64,000 nt of DNA from Antilocapra americana (lineage: Eukaryota > Chordata > Mammalia > Artiodactyla > Antilocapridae), in contig ML661885.1 of the NCBI GenBank assembly GCA_007570785.1, positions 15,629,966 through 15,693,965 on the forward strand, read 5' to 3'. Within the stretch, counting starts at the first letter, position 1. The number at the start of each line of letters is the position of its first letter. The translations under genes and the position numbers were made by a program. Below, one piece after another: positions 23,736 to 34,800 of the stretch. The notes under the pieces are model-generated. The model saw only the letters and a program-made list of their open reading frames with translations. It had not been told where the DNA came from and did no database searches.

Positions 23736-24415
23736 AAAAACCCACAAAAATGCTATTCGAATTATTGGACTAATTACTGACATACAAAACGTAAAGAAAA
23801 AATACGTAATTGAATGCCTTAACTATAAGATATATTTGTGCAAAATGGGAATTTTACCTTGCAAATGAAAAGCCAGCATAACAAATTTTATTCCTATAAT
23901 TATGGGATAAGTTTCAGATAAAAGAAATATCTTGAAATACAAAAACAACAAATATGAAAGCACTTTCCCAAAACAAACATTAAGACTGATGGGTCTTTTT
24001 AGTATCTCTCTCAGCATCCTATTTCATAAAAAATAAACAAAAATCAAGTTTCGTGTTGAATTTTGGCAGCTCCAGAGCCTCCTAGAAGCTGCCAATGGCA
24101 GTGTTTATACCTTCTCTTTCAAAACTCTATGGTCCTCAGCACTGTGGTTTGACAGTGGAGCAAGTGAAAAAGTGAAGTTCAAAACTTATACTGAGTCCAT
24201 GTAATACAAAGAATGCCACAACTCTATTGAGGTATGTCTAGGATAATGCAGTGAGGCCTGCTGTTACACAATGTCAGCCTTTAAGTGTCCTTTATAGTAT
24301 TACAAAGCCCTATTTGTCTTGGGGAATTGTGGCTCAAACCTTGAAGTCCGTGCATCTTTATATTTAGAGGGATGCAATCCTCCATGACACCATTCAGTGA
24401 ATATTGACTTAAATG

Positions 24416-24619
24416 GTGCCTGTACTCAGTCGTAGCGAACCCATTGTGACTCCATGGACTGTAGTCCACCCGGCTCCTCTGTCTATAGGATTCTCCAGGC
24501 AAGAATACTGGAATGGGTTGCCGTTTCCTTCCCTAAGAGATCTTTCCAACCCAGGCATCGACCTGTGTCTCCTGCACTGGCAGGTGGATTCTTTACCACT
24601 GAGCCATCTGAAAAGTCCT
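24416..24619 (-). mobile_element. Bov-tA SINE
   Basis: Reverse full-length copy, GTGCCTGTACTCAGTCGTAG to TGAGCCATCTGAAAAGTCC. Confidence 0.9.
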
Positions 24620-25025
24620 ACTGATGTGCATAATACTTTGTGAAATGCTAGAACCAGAAAGCAGTGTTGGAACTTTTAAAAAGTAATCTAGACACTGAGA
24701 AGGATGTACTCAGGTTAGAGAAATTCAAAGTTACAAATAGATCAGTAAAGAAATTAATGGAGATCTATGATGGATTCCTAAAGACAGTTACATGTGTTCA
24801 GATTATTTAGCTACTCTGAGGTCACATTTGGAGGGCACCAAGATACTTTCATAAAATATGTACCTATAAAGCCACCACCAGAGCAAACAACCTGGGCCAA
24901 ACATTCTATTTCTCTCATCATTTCTATCAAATGAATCCTACCAAATCCAAGTCATTCTAAATTTTCTCAGAAATTCATTTCCATGCTATAAATACGTATT
25001 GAGTGCCTTCTAAGTGGGCACTGTT

Positions 25026-25185
25026 GAGTGCCCCAGTGGTTCAGTGGTAAAGAATCTGTCTGCAATGCAGCAGCCACAGGAGATTTGGGCTTGATCCCTG
25101 ACTAAGGAAGATTCCCTGGAGGAGAAAATGGCTGCCCACTTCAGTACTCTTGCCTGGAGAATCCCATGGACAGAGGAGCCTGGTG
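25026..25185 (+). mobile_element. Bov-tA SINE, first of tandem pair
   Basis: Sense copy GAGTGCCCCAGTGGTTCAGT to CAGAGGAGCCTGGTG, joined directly to the next SINE. Confidence 0.88.
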
Positions 25186-25392
25186 GGCTTCCTTGGTGGC
25201 TCAGACAGTAAAGAATTTGCCTGCTAAAGTGGGAAACCCAGGTTTGAACCCTGCGTTGGGAATCCCTTGGAGAAGGGAATGACTACCCACTCCAGTATTC
25301 TTGCCTGGAGAATTCCATGGACAGAGGAGCCTGCTGGGCTACAGTCCATAGGGCCATAAAGAGTTGGACATGACTGAGCAACTAACACTATC
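25186..25392 (+). mobile_element. Bov-tA SINE, second of tandem pair
   Basis: Sense copy starting GGGCTTCCTTGGTGGCTCAG exactly where the first copy stops, and ending ACATGACTGAGCAACTAACA. Confidence 0.92.
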
Positions 25393-25555
25393 AGTTTTAT
25401 CATGCCTCCTAAGTGCCAGAGCAAAGTCACGGAGAATACTCAGGCAAAGAAGACACCACCCTGGATCTCAGTGCTCAGTGGGGTAGACGGATAAGGGAAA
25501 AAATAATGGGAAAATCATTTCATCAATGGAATGGTGGGATGATGTAAAAAGTAGG

Positions 25556-26348
25556 TTTCCTTTCTCCAAAGAAGCTATACAGATGGCCAATAAACACATG
25601 AAAAATATGTTCAATATTGCTCATTATTAGAGAAATGCAAATCAGAACCACAGTGATGTATCACTTCACACCAGTCAGAATGGTCATCATCAAAAAAAAA
25701 TCTATAAACAATAAATGCTGGAGAGGATGTGGAGAAAAGGGAACCCTCTTGCACTGTTGGTGGGAATATAAATTGATACAACCACTATGGAGAAAAGTAT
25801 GGAGATTTCTTTAAAAACTAGGAATGAAACTACCACATGACTTAGCAATCCCACTACTGGGCATATACCCTGAAAAAATCATAACTGAAAAAGACAATGT
25901 ACCCCCAATGTTCATTGCAGCACTATTTCCAATAGCCAGGGCATGGAAGCAACCTAGATGTCCATCAACAGATGAATGGAAAGAAGTGGTAAATATATAC
26001 AATGGAATATTACTCAGCCACAAAAAGCAATGAATTTGAGGCAGTTCTAGTGAGGTGAATGAACTTTAAGTATATTATAAAGAATGAAGTAAATCAGAAA
26101 AACAAATTATAATAACACATATATACAGAATCTAGAAAAATGATACTGATGAATCTATTTGCAGGGCAGGAACAGAGATGCAGACACAGAGAACGGACTT
26201 TTGTACACAGAGGCAGAAGGAGAGGGTGGGACAAATTCAGAGAGTAGCATTGAAACGTATACATTACCAGACCTGAAACAGACAGCTAGTGGGAAGCTGC
26301 TATATAAAACAGGGAAGTGATAATCCTCCAATTAAAACTTTTCAAAAA
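25556..26348 (+). mobile_element. L1 LINE 3' part (end of ORF2 and 3' UTR)
   Basis: Plus-strand reading gives the C-terminal ORF2 block [18 protein letters not shown] and, one frame away, MFIAALFPIARAWKQPRCPS, so one frameshift lies between. The 3' UTR follows (GCTAGTGGGAAGCTGCTATA) and ends near TTAAAACTTTTC. 5'-truncated and inactive. Confidence 0.93.
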
Positions 26349-26651
26349 ACGTAGGTTTGGGGAAGGCTTACTGACTGGAGTGACATGTTGGCTGGACAGG
26401 ATGGCAATAAGAAAATCTCTTATAAGCAAGGAGCAAATGGCCCCAAAAGAGGAAATAGTGCAAAGCAAGACAGATACAAGAGAGCAGGAGATGCGGTAAC
26501 AAGTGTTCCCAGGCATAAAGTGCAGGTACAAGTGAGGCACATGGAGAACAGTCAAAGGGAGACGGAGACACAGGCAAGGACCGAGTGACAACACCCTTGG
26601 GAGTTCACCCTTTCGAACACACTGAGCACTTGAAAGAGGCCAGTCCACACT

Positions 26652-26930
26652 GTGGAGAAGGCAATGGCGCCCCACTCCCGTGCTCTCGCCTGCAAAATCC
26701 CATGGACGGGGGAGCCTGGTGGGCCGCAGTCCATGGGGTCGCTGGGAGTCGGTCACGACTGAGCGACTTCACTTTCACTTTTTCTTTCCTGCATTGGAGA
26801 AGGAAATGGCAACCCACTCCAGTGTTCTTGCCTGGAGAATCCCAGGGACGGGGGAGCCTAGTGGGTTGCCGTATATGGGGTCACACAGAGTAAGACACGA
26901 CTGAAGCAACTTAGCAGCAGCAGCAGTAGT
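26652..26930 (+). mobile_element. Bov-A2 (dimeric) SINE, young
   Basis: Two monomers (CTGTGGAGAAGGCAATGGCG... and TTGGAGAAGGAAATGGCAAC...) ending CTTAGCAGCAGCAGCAGTAG. It keeps many CpG sites, a sign of recent insertion. Confidence 0.95.
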
Positions 26931-27777
26931 CCAAAATGGGATGTATAAAAAAATATGAAATTTCTCAATAATTTAAAAAGTTGACTGCAGATTGAAGTGA
27001 CAATTTAGATACACCGGGTTAAATAAAAAATTTTTATGAAGATTAAACTTATCAGTTTCTTTTTAGTTTTTAAGTGGGTCTACTAGAAAATTGTAAATTA
27101 TTTATGTGGCATTTTATCCCTCATGTAATAGTCCTCGTGGGTGATTCCTCAATAACCTTTTCACCTCAAGCATTTAAACTAGAAGTGATCTCTTTTCTCT
27201 TGCCAGTGACTAGTTTAGATGTGTGCATGTCACCGACACAATCCAAGCCTGAGCTGGGAAGGAAGGATGGCAGGAGTTTAGCTACAGATATCTTTGCCCC
27301 AGAAAGGAGACAGATGGAGATCAGAACTCATTTTTTTTCCTCTAAGATGTGACTATATGACCAGTGACACAGAGGATAAAGCAGAGGATGGCAGAGTTAA
27401 TAAATGAAGTAAAACCCAAACCCCTGCTGACATCATTGAGCAGCTTTATCAACCAACCTTGGAGTTCACCCTTCCTCTGAACTTCCTGTTATGTGAGATA
27501 ACAAGATTTTTTATTATTTAAGCCAAAATGAGTCAGTTTTTCTGTTAGTTGTGGCCAAAAGCACCTTAGCTAATACATTCCATTAGACTAAAGGGCAAGG
27601 AAGTATATGTATTATCATTTAGGACTCTCTAGCACTACAAAATTCTGTACAGTCTACAATCTACAGTGTGATAGTATTGACTGGTGGGATAGCATATACT
27701 TAGTATGTGTCAAGTATTTTTCTCTTTTAATTTTACATTATTATACAACTCTAAGACATTATGACACAATTACTCAA

Positions 27778-27949
27778 GTGAGTATGTGAGTGTGAAAGTC
27801 GCTCAGTTGTGTCCAACTCTTTGGGATCCCATGCACTATACAGTCCATGGAACTCTCCAGGCCAGAATACTGGAGTAGGTAGCCTTTCCCTTCTCCAGGG
27901 CATCTTCCCAACCACAGATTCCTTACCAACTGAGCTATCAGGAAAGCCC
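27778..27949 (-). mobile_element. Bov-tA SINE, internally deleted
   Basis: Reverse copy with perfect 11-bp target duplication CAATTACTCAA (27767-27777 and 27950-27960). It lacks part of the tRNA-like region next to ACCACAGATTCC. Confidence 0.95.
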
Positions 27950-28184
27950 CAATTACTCAAAGAGACCTGTAATTAAGCAGAAAAAGAACTATAAACAGGA
28001 TTTAATCAAAAGTAGAAGAAAATACTCTTAAGATTCGTAAATTCTCAGTTTAATGGCTGCCCTTTCATTGAGAAGTCTGCCTTGAATTCTAGTCAAAGCA
28101 CATGTATTGAGAACAACTAGGCTTGATTTTACTAACCTTAAAGGCAATATAGCAAGTGAAACAAGTAAGGAAATGGTACAGTTT

Positions 28185-28285
28185 CTACCTCATCAAGTTA
28201 TCAGAAGAATTAAATAATGTAAGTCGGGTCTAGCACAGTATCTAGTACATGGTAAACACACTATATATAAATCTGGTTATTGTTC
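28185..28285 (+). mobile_element. MIR/L2 3' tail fragment
   Basis: CTCATCAAGTTATCAGAAGA, GAATTAAATAATGTAAGTCG and TAGCACAGTATCTAGTACAT follow the MIR 3' order. Confidence 0.6.
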
Positions 28286-28299
28286 AAACTAGTAGTAAT

Positions 28300-28512
28300 C
28301 CATGGGGAGCAGGAAGGGAGGAGAGGCAAGCTGGGGGTAAGGGATGAGGAGGTACTAACTATTATACATAAAATAAAGAAGCTAAAAGGATATGTAATAC
28401 AAAGCAGAGAATAGAGCTAATGTTTTATAAAAACAATAAATGGATTATAACCTTTAAAAATTGTGAATCACTATGTTGTACACTTGAAACCACACCTCAA
28501 TTTTTTAAAAAA
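28300..28512 (+). mobile_element. L1 3' end
   Basis: Sense tail: GCTGGGGGTAAGGGATGAGG, then ATCACTATGTTGTACACTTG and an A-rich end. Confidence 0.8.
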
Positions 28513-29892
28513 AGAAAATAAATTTGGCTTGTGTTTCTTTTCTCTTGTAAAATCATTGATTTCTAATATCTTAAGTAACGTGCTAAATATGCATAGTCAT
28601 TTGCTCTGTAAGATAATCTCACTTAGTGATGACTAGAGGTCAGTTTACAGCAAATATAAGCAGAGAGGTTACACTTCATTGGGTAGTTAGTGCTTCGTTA
28701 GGTGGTTGATGTATTAGCTCATACTTTTAGTTATACAAAGAAGGTAAGTTTCAGAGCTAATCCGAAAAAATTAAGGTAGGCAGTGGTAACACTGTTAACC
28801 CGAAATTAAGCTACAGTATTTTGAGTAATCTTGCTTACCCAGTATTTGTGAAATTGGTGAGATTAATAATGAGTCTGAATGAAAATGAATAAACAGAAAA
28901 CATACATACAAGTAAGGAAGTTTATGATTTCGAGGCTGCAATAGAAGGTGACTGATGTAATTCAAAGAGACAGAGAGGGAGAGGTACTCAGTAACACTTT
29001 GGAATGATGGTTATAAAGATGCAGAAAGGTATCAAGCCAGGAGAGAGGACAGATAGCATCTTCTGAGTTAAACCAAGACTGGATATTCTAAAAATCTTTC
29101 TGCAGTATTATTTTGCTTTTATTAATATACACTTCACAATATAAGTTGAATTTCCAAATAGGATATTCTGAAAAATACTGACCAAAATCCTCACTAGCTC
29201 AATCTTAACAAATATTTTTTTAATTTGACTTATGAATAAGGATGATGGTCCTTGAAATCACCATATGATCTATAAATTTAAAATTTTGCAAGAAGACTGG
29301 CTCAGAGAGGACTATAATAAGTTACCTAGCTTATTATAAGGACTGTTAAGGCAGTTATCTTCGGGTGCTCCAGTATCTAGTGAAGGATTCCTACATAGTT
29401 GTTAACAAATGTTTCTAAAACAAAACTCAACACCTATAAATTTAAACTACATTTACATTCTGTACAATTAAACATTCTAAACTAATGTGAATGTATAATA
29501 TCACATTTCTTATGGTGAATAAGGCAAACACATGTAGAAAATTCTCACCCAAACAGGTGGGGACCTCCAGGCAGATGCCACCCTGAATGGGGCTGTTCAC
29601 TGCCTGGATGAGAATTCAGAGATCCCAAGTGGGAAACACTGGCCTACAGACCCTTTTCCTAAAGTCAGACAGGGGCAGGCTAAGACCAGTTTTTGGAGAC
29701 TAATTATTATTCTAGGAGGCCTTAGTCAACCACTGAGGAGCTCTAACCCAGACTATTAGTTAAACACAGCACATTCCCAAGGTGGACCCAACACTCAGAG
29801 AACATAGGAAAGGGGATGACATTCTTCTACGTTTCCCTGGGATCAATACCACATGAGTAACTGATAAAATAATGAGTCTGAGGTTTTTTAAA

Positions 29893-30184
29893 GTTAGGTT
29901 TATTGAGGTGTAATCTGCATATAGTAAAATTTACCCCTTTGAGTGTACAGTCCTGTAAATTTGACAAATGTGCACAGTCATGCTTCTATTACTACAATCA
30001 AGATACAGTACATCTCAATCTCCTCCCCAAACTCCCCCATGATGATATATGGTCAATCCCTCACCATCCTCTGCAAGAATCGATGTATTTTCTATCTCTA
30101 AGAGGTTTTGCCTTTTCCAGAACATCACATATATCATATCTACAGAATGTAGCCTTTGAGTCTAGTTTCTTTCACCTATTATGA
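29893..30184 (-). mobile_element. Old L1 3' UTR, antisense
   Basis: TTTATTGAGGTGTAATCTGC, AAATTTACCCCTTTGAGTGT, TGTAGCCTTTGAGTCTAGTT and TTCACCTATTATGATGCAA match reversed L1M 3' UTR. Confidence 0.8.
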
Positions 30185-30194
30185 TGCAACTGGC

Positions 30195-30660
30195 CACAAG
30201 GCCAGTGAGACTGGGATAGAGTGAAAAGGAGAGTGGCAGGATTTGAAACTGGAGAGGTAGTGGGGCCACATCACACAGGAACTTGGGAGGCCATAACAAA
30301 AGTTTTGGGTTTACAACAGGTGTGATGAGAAGCCAATGGAAGTTTCTGAGCAGCTGAGCAACATGATCTGATTATCTTAAAAATAATTTTGGTCAACCAG
30401 TTTAGAGACTACTGCAGTGGTCTGGGTTAAAAATGCTGATGACTTAAACTAGAATGGTAACACTGGAGGTGGTGAAAAGTGTTCGGATTGGAGACGTAAT
30501 TTAGAGGAAGACAACTTAGGACTGGATGTAGCACATGAAGGGGAGAGAGGAGGCAAGGATGCTTCAAGGGGTATGGCCTGAGCAGCAAGGTAGATGGTGA
30601 CTTACCAGGATGGACAGAAGAGAAAGGAGATAAAAGATAAAAAGAGGAAAGAGCAGGTTT
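30195..30660 (+). mobile_element. Ancient mammalian interspersed repeat, family unassigned
   Basis: Phrases GAAGCCAATGGAAGTTTCTG, CAACATGATCTGATTATCTT and TACTGCAGTGGTCTGGGTTA recur across mammalian genomes in this order. I know the pattern but not the family name with certainty. Confidence 0.45.
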
Positions 30661-30961
30661 GGGATGGCGGAAAGGTAGAATTAAGAGCTCTGTACAATTG
30701 GACAACATCAGCATATACATACTGAATCTCTTCTCCGACTATTTTGCCTATCTATATTGACCTTGACAGAGAATTTCACTTACTGTTCCCCATCCTATTA
30801 CTTTTGGTACAGTGAGGGGAATACACTGGTATACCACACATTCAGTTTCCACTTTACTGGGTTTCTAGAGTTACATTTATTTAAGAAGACAAGTTGTAAA
30901 CTCTACTCAGTATTTTGTAATAATCTAAGAATAATCTAAGAAAGAATAGAATCTAAGAAAG

Positions 30962-31062
30962 AGCAGATATATGTATATGTATAACTGATTCATTTTGCTG
31001 TACAGCGGAAACTAATACAACATTGTAAATCAACTATACTACAATGGAAATTAATTTTTAAA
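30962..31062 (+). mobile_element. L1 3' end
   Basis: Sense tail: TCATTTTGCTGTACAGCGGA, ACTAATACAACATTGTAAAT and an A-rich end. Confidence 0.85.
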
Positions 31063-31155
31063 AATGAGGTGTCACAGTGAGCGAAGTCTGTACTAAGATA
31101 CTTGATGATGCTGGCAGTGTCAACCTAAAACAAATACTTGGAGCTCCAACCCCAC

Positions 31156-31226
31156 AGGAGGAGGAGGAGGAGGAGGGGGAGGAGGAGGAGGAGGAGGAGG
31201 AGGAGGAGGAGGAGGAGGAGGAGGAG
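31156..31226. repeat. (AGG)n trinucleotide microsatellite
   Basis: About 71 bp of AGG/GAG units, with one GGGGG interruption near 31176. It encodes poly-Glu in one frame by chance. On the STAU2 transcript strand it is (CCT)n. Confidence 0.97.
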
Positions 31227-32194
31227 AGCTGTAAAGGTTCAAGGCTAGAGACTTCTTCCATTTCTCACCCTCATTTTCTATATACATAAGAACAATCTGA
31301 GTTTCCTAGGAAGGACTGCTGCTAAGTTTTACATATATTCCTTTTTTCCCAAATACGTATTCTCTTGTTCAATTGCAGTGGTTCAGATGAATTTAGAAAA
31401 CACTTATTAAATAATAGTAATTTGTCTTGCTTTAAAGTACTTTCCTGTTTTCCAGCATTAAAAAAAAAAAAAAGAACGAAATAGTTGAAAAAGCATTCAG
31501 TGGCCCATCTTTTCACCTGATGAGTTGGAGCCTACGCTTTTGGTATGGTAAGGGAGTAACTTTTGCTCAGACCAACCCTCGGTATGAGGAGATGGCAACA
31601 CAATGTAGAAAAGCCGGAAGACACGGAGCAGAGGTTTACTCTGTGCCTGTTCTCCTCCAGGAGCCCAATTACCCAAGCACAAGGCAGGGGCACTGATCAC
31701 ACCACCACCCCCACTGTGCACCTCTGAGGCCACCAAAGCAGAGTGTTTGATAAACAGGGTGGTTATTCTAGTCATGGCTCCATTTATGCATCCATCTATC
31801 CACCCATCCATTTGACGTATTTCCTAGAAGTCTTTATTTTTTTCATCTTAAAATTTCATGGAAATTTGTCACCTGTAATGCAGTTGTATTTCCTTTAGTA
31901 TAAAAATCTCCTTATTTACTTACCATTGAGTAACTAACATTTCAGATAAATGTAGAGTAAGACCACTGTGTACAGCTGTGTGGGCTGGGCACTACACACC
32001 TTGCTTGGAAGGGCATTTGCACTCTAGTTACTGTGGATTTGTCCACCATGAAAATCTTCTGTTGGATGTTTCAAGTCAGAGGTGCCTTTTTTTTTTTTTT
32101 CTAACTTGTAAAAATGCCTTACAGGCTAACGGTAGCCCTGGCACTTGGTATATAAATCCACATATATGGATTTGGTACAAGCCTGAACCAGCCT

Positions 32195-32330
32195 CATTAT
32201 TTGACTCATGAGGAAGCCAAATTCCAGAGGTGAAGAGACAAGGCCCCACAGCTAGGTCACAGCAATGCTGGCTTTGATCCTGGTCTCCATTCCCAGTCCA
32301 GTACTCTTATAGCAGCAAGCTACCTTTGCT
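32195..32330 (-). mobile_element. MIR SINE
   Basis: Reverse MIR: CTCATGAGGAAGCCAAATTC, GGCCCCACAGCTAGGTCACA and GGCTTTGATCCTGGTCTCCA. Confidence 0.8.
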
Positions 32331-33842
32331 AACAGTGAGCTGCTCTTCTCAAGGGTGTGGGTTTCTGAGAAGGCTTTTATTTATTTGTTTTGCCTAAGGA
32401 GAGACCTTTGCAGGATGGTCACCTCATGCGGCTGTTGCCCTTTGTTTTTTGGCATGACTGAATATATCGAGTTGGATAAGCAGCAGATAGACTTCTTGCC
32501 GATTATTCAGAGGGGTGAAGGTGCTGGAGTGTGTGCTCCGTAAGAGCAGGAACCATATCTACCATTCACACCATGCATCTGTGGCACCCGACATATAGCT
32601 CAGCTGCAGTTTTATACAGGGAAACACAAAACATCCCATCATCTAGGTCAGACCCTGTGCCTCCAAGCCCTGCTGCAGTCTCTTCTGCAGTTGGCGCTAA
32701 CATCAGTGCTGAACCCTGAGAAGCGCTGGCAAGACCTCTAAGCTGCTTCCCAGATTGGCAAGCTATTATCTGTTAATGACTGGCTGGGCTCATTCAACCA
32801 AGAGCACGAAGATCACTTAGAGCACTGCAAAATGGCAGCACTGGAATAAATTTTGCAAGTCAACTAACTCAACTCCCTCACTTGGCATCCCCGGAAACAG
32901 AGTCCCAAAGAGATGGTAGTATTCACCCAGGCAGATGTAGCAGCTGATGTATGTTGTGGTTAGTAACTAGCACTCCGATTAGTTACAATTCGATTATTGC
33001 TCCTTCCGGAACACCACAATACCTTGTCACCAATCAAATGATGACTGGAAATCCATAATGTTAGGGACATTATGAACTAGAGAGGTATACCCTTAGGAAT
33101 GTTTTTCTTAGGTCTTGTTTGGGCTGGACAATAAACCACGTATTTGAGAACACTATTATGCTCTTCTATTCTCTTCATGTAAGGATACTACTCAGAAGAG
33201 TCAGGCAAGACTATTAGAAACTTACTGAGAAAAGGACATAAAGTGTGTTATGAATGTTCTGCATGAAAATGTTTAATTTAAAAAGCCCAGCTGGTTAGTC
33301 ATGCAGTAAGCTCTATGTCTATTTATTTTGACTCCAAACTAGAAATTCCATGACCTAGATCATTAGTTTAATCCCATGATTATTTTAATTGAAAATATGT
33401 ATTGTAAACAGGATGCATTCTCAAGCTGCTGTCTAAACAATCAAAGGCATTTGTCTTTTCAGAAAATACACTTTTCAGATTTTTAGCTTTATTTCAGAAC
33501 TAAAACTTTTAAAAGTAAAAACAACACTGGAATGTCATTTTAATACTATCCCAAGTTATGAGAATAAATGGATGGTTGTAAAAGTTTACCCAGTTATTTT
33601 ATATTCTGTAACATGAAACTCTCTTCAATAGAATTAAGTCATAAATATCTTAGTGAGTTTATCATAGTGAGATTCCAGTGTTATCTACATTGTGTTGCTG
33701 ACCCTTCTTTCCATATGTAATTATTAAAAATAAAAATAACATAGGGCCATTACTTCTTCCTTATAAGAGAATTTTATATTTAATAATGAATCACAAACCA
33801 GAAGTCTAAAATAATTTATATCTCCTAAGATACCAGGTTACC

Positions 33843-33864
33843 AACACACACACACACACACACA
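33843..33864. repeat. CA dinucleotide microsatellite
   Basis: About ten CA units, uninterrupted; 153 bp from exon B in the downstream intron. Confidence 0.95.
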
Positions 33865-34016
33865 GAATTTTGATTTCTCAAAAGTCTAGTAAGTGGCATT
33901 AGTGGCTGATATATTAGGGTAAGCAAAGCTGTATGTGTGCACATAGCCTCCACTTTGACGTTCTGGGATGTCTCAGCTGGGCCAGAGCACAGCAAAGTGG
34001 TAGTGGCACATTATAC

Positions 34017-34130
34017 CTGGTCATGGCTGGCTTCAATGGAGCTTCCAATAGCATGGAAGGTCGTCTGCACGGGGGCTAATGTCAGACAGGTCACACACTC
34101 TTTGCCACTCTGTCTATCACAGTAGTGTAC
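34017..34130 (-). CDS. STAU2: STAU2 coding exon B (dsRBD5, in-frame cassette)
   Basis: The minus strand between an acceptor (ctgttatag|GTACAC) and a donor (GACCAG|gtataa) is 114 bp, exactly 38 codons in phase 0. It begins VHYCDRQSGKECVTCLTLAP, runs through FHAIGSSIEASH and ends DQ. It follows directly from the ...RIQGFQ end of exon A and encodes the beta-strand part of the fifth dsRNA-binding domain, which in Staufen proteins serves protein-protein contact and dimerisation more than RNA binding. Both ends are in phase 0, so skipping would join GFQ directly to the next exon (AALSALKQ... in the human protein as I remember it). Staufen-2 isoforms of both kinds are known. The pyrimidine tract before the acceptor is short and interrupted by G and A, which fits a regulated exon. 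One residue differs from remembered human sequence (VQTTF here, VQMTF in human). Confidence 0.95.
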
Positions 34131-34343
34131 CTATAACAGAACACACGCAAGCTGCTGAATGCCACCAGGAAGAGGGAGCCAAATGCAATCGGTCCTTTGC
34201 AAAGGTTCCAGCTTTCAAGAAGAAATTCACGTAACTTATGCAGAACACAATTCAAATATTTAAAACCTTATTGGGACTCAAAGATCTATGGAGACTATTA
34301 ATTTTAATTAATATATTAATATTCTTTAAAAGAGCATTAGGAA

Positions 34344-34476
34344 TCAGGAGGGAGGAGGGAGGGGGGTTCTGGAGGGGGAGCATATGTATACCCATGGCGG
34401 ATTCATGTCAATGTATGGCAAAACCAACACAATAAAGAAAATTAAAAAATAATAACAATAATAAAAATTTAAAAAA
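34344..34476 (+). mobile_element. Very short L1 3' end (ruminant type) with target duplication
   Basis: Only the last ~100 bp of L1 (GGGTTCTGGAGGGGGAGCAT; GGCGGATTCATGTCAATGTA) plus an A-rich tail. Flanking 16-bp duplication AAAAGAGCATTAGGAA / AAAAGAACATTAGGAA at 34328-34343 and 34477-34492, one mismatch. It lies about 200 bp 5' of the exon B acceptor in gene orientation, antisense to STAU2. Confidence 0.95.
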
Positions 34477-34744
34477 AAAAGAACATTAGGAAATGCTTTG
34501 CAGAGTGCTCTACATTAGTACAGCCAGAAGAAAAATTCACAACTAAATGCTACACTCACCTTTTGTCCAACTTTTCATAAGGCATAAAGGACTCCAGGGT
34601 CCACATAAGTCAAGTTCATTTGAATCAAATAAAATTTTGTCAACCTGAATTTTCCTCATCTTTGACTCTGTGTGTATGTGACTGCCACTTGATTGGTCTG
34701 ACATTCTTCTATTTCTACATTATAGTCACTATAAAACCACTGTT

Positions 34745-34800
34745 ATACATATATACACACACACACACATACATATATACATATATGTATGTATGTATCT
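34745..34800. repeat. CA/TA/TATG simple repeat
   Basis: CA run followed by ACATATAT and TATG units. Confidence 0.9.

Larger units (their letters stand above)
1..34016 (-). other. STAU2: STAU2 intron 3' of exon B (partial)
   Basis: Everything below exon B is intron as far as I can see. I looked for the C-terminal exon (Staufen-2 end, ...KQFSEQGLDP... in human) in reverse complement and did not find it, so it should lie beyond position 1. Repeats are listed separately. In these stretches I recognise nothing beyond AT-rich intron: 430-820, 1020-2310, 3370-4000, 7945-9715, 9935-10880, 10930-11640, 13135-13835, 18525-19200, 19365-20230, 20345-21565, 22205-22850, 23750-24415, 24620-25020, 26935-27765, 28515-29890, 31265-32190 and 32335-33840. 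Confidence 0.8.

Noticed and set aside
26286..26756. 156-codon open frame on the minus strand
   Set aside because: It spans the L1 3' end and a Bov-A2 SINE; the sequence is repeat-derived.
31077..31289. Open frame with a poly-glutamate run
   Set aside because: Produced by the AGG microsatellite next to an L1 tail; no gene context.
1..34016. Terminal STAU2 exon and 3' UTR
   Set aside because: Searched for the reverse complement of the remembered C-terminal coding sequence and found no match.
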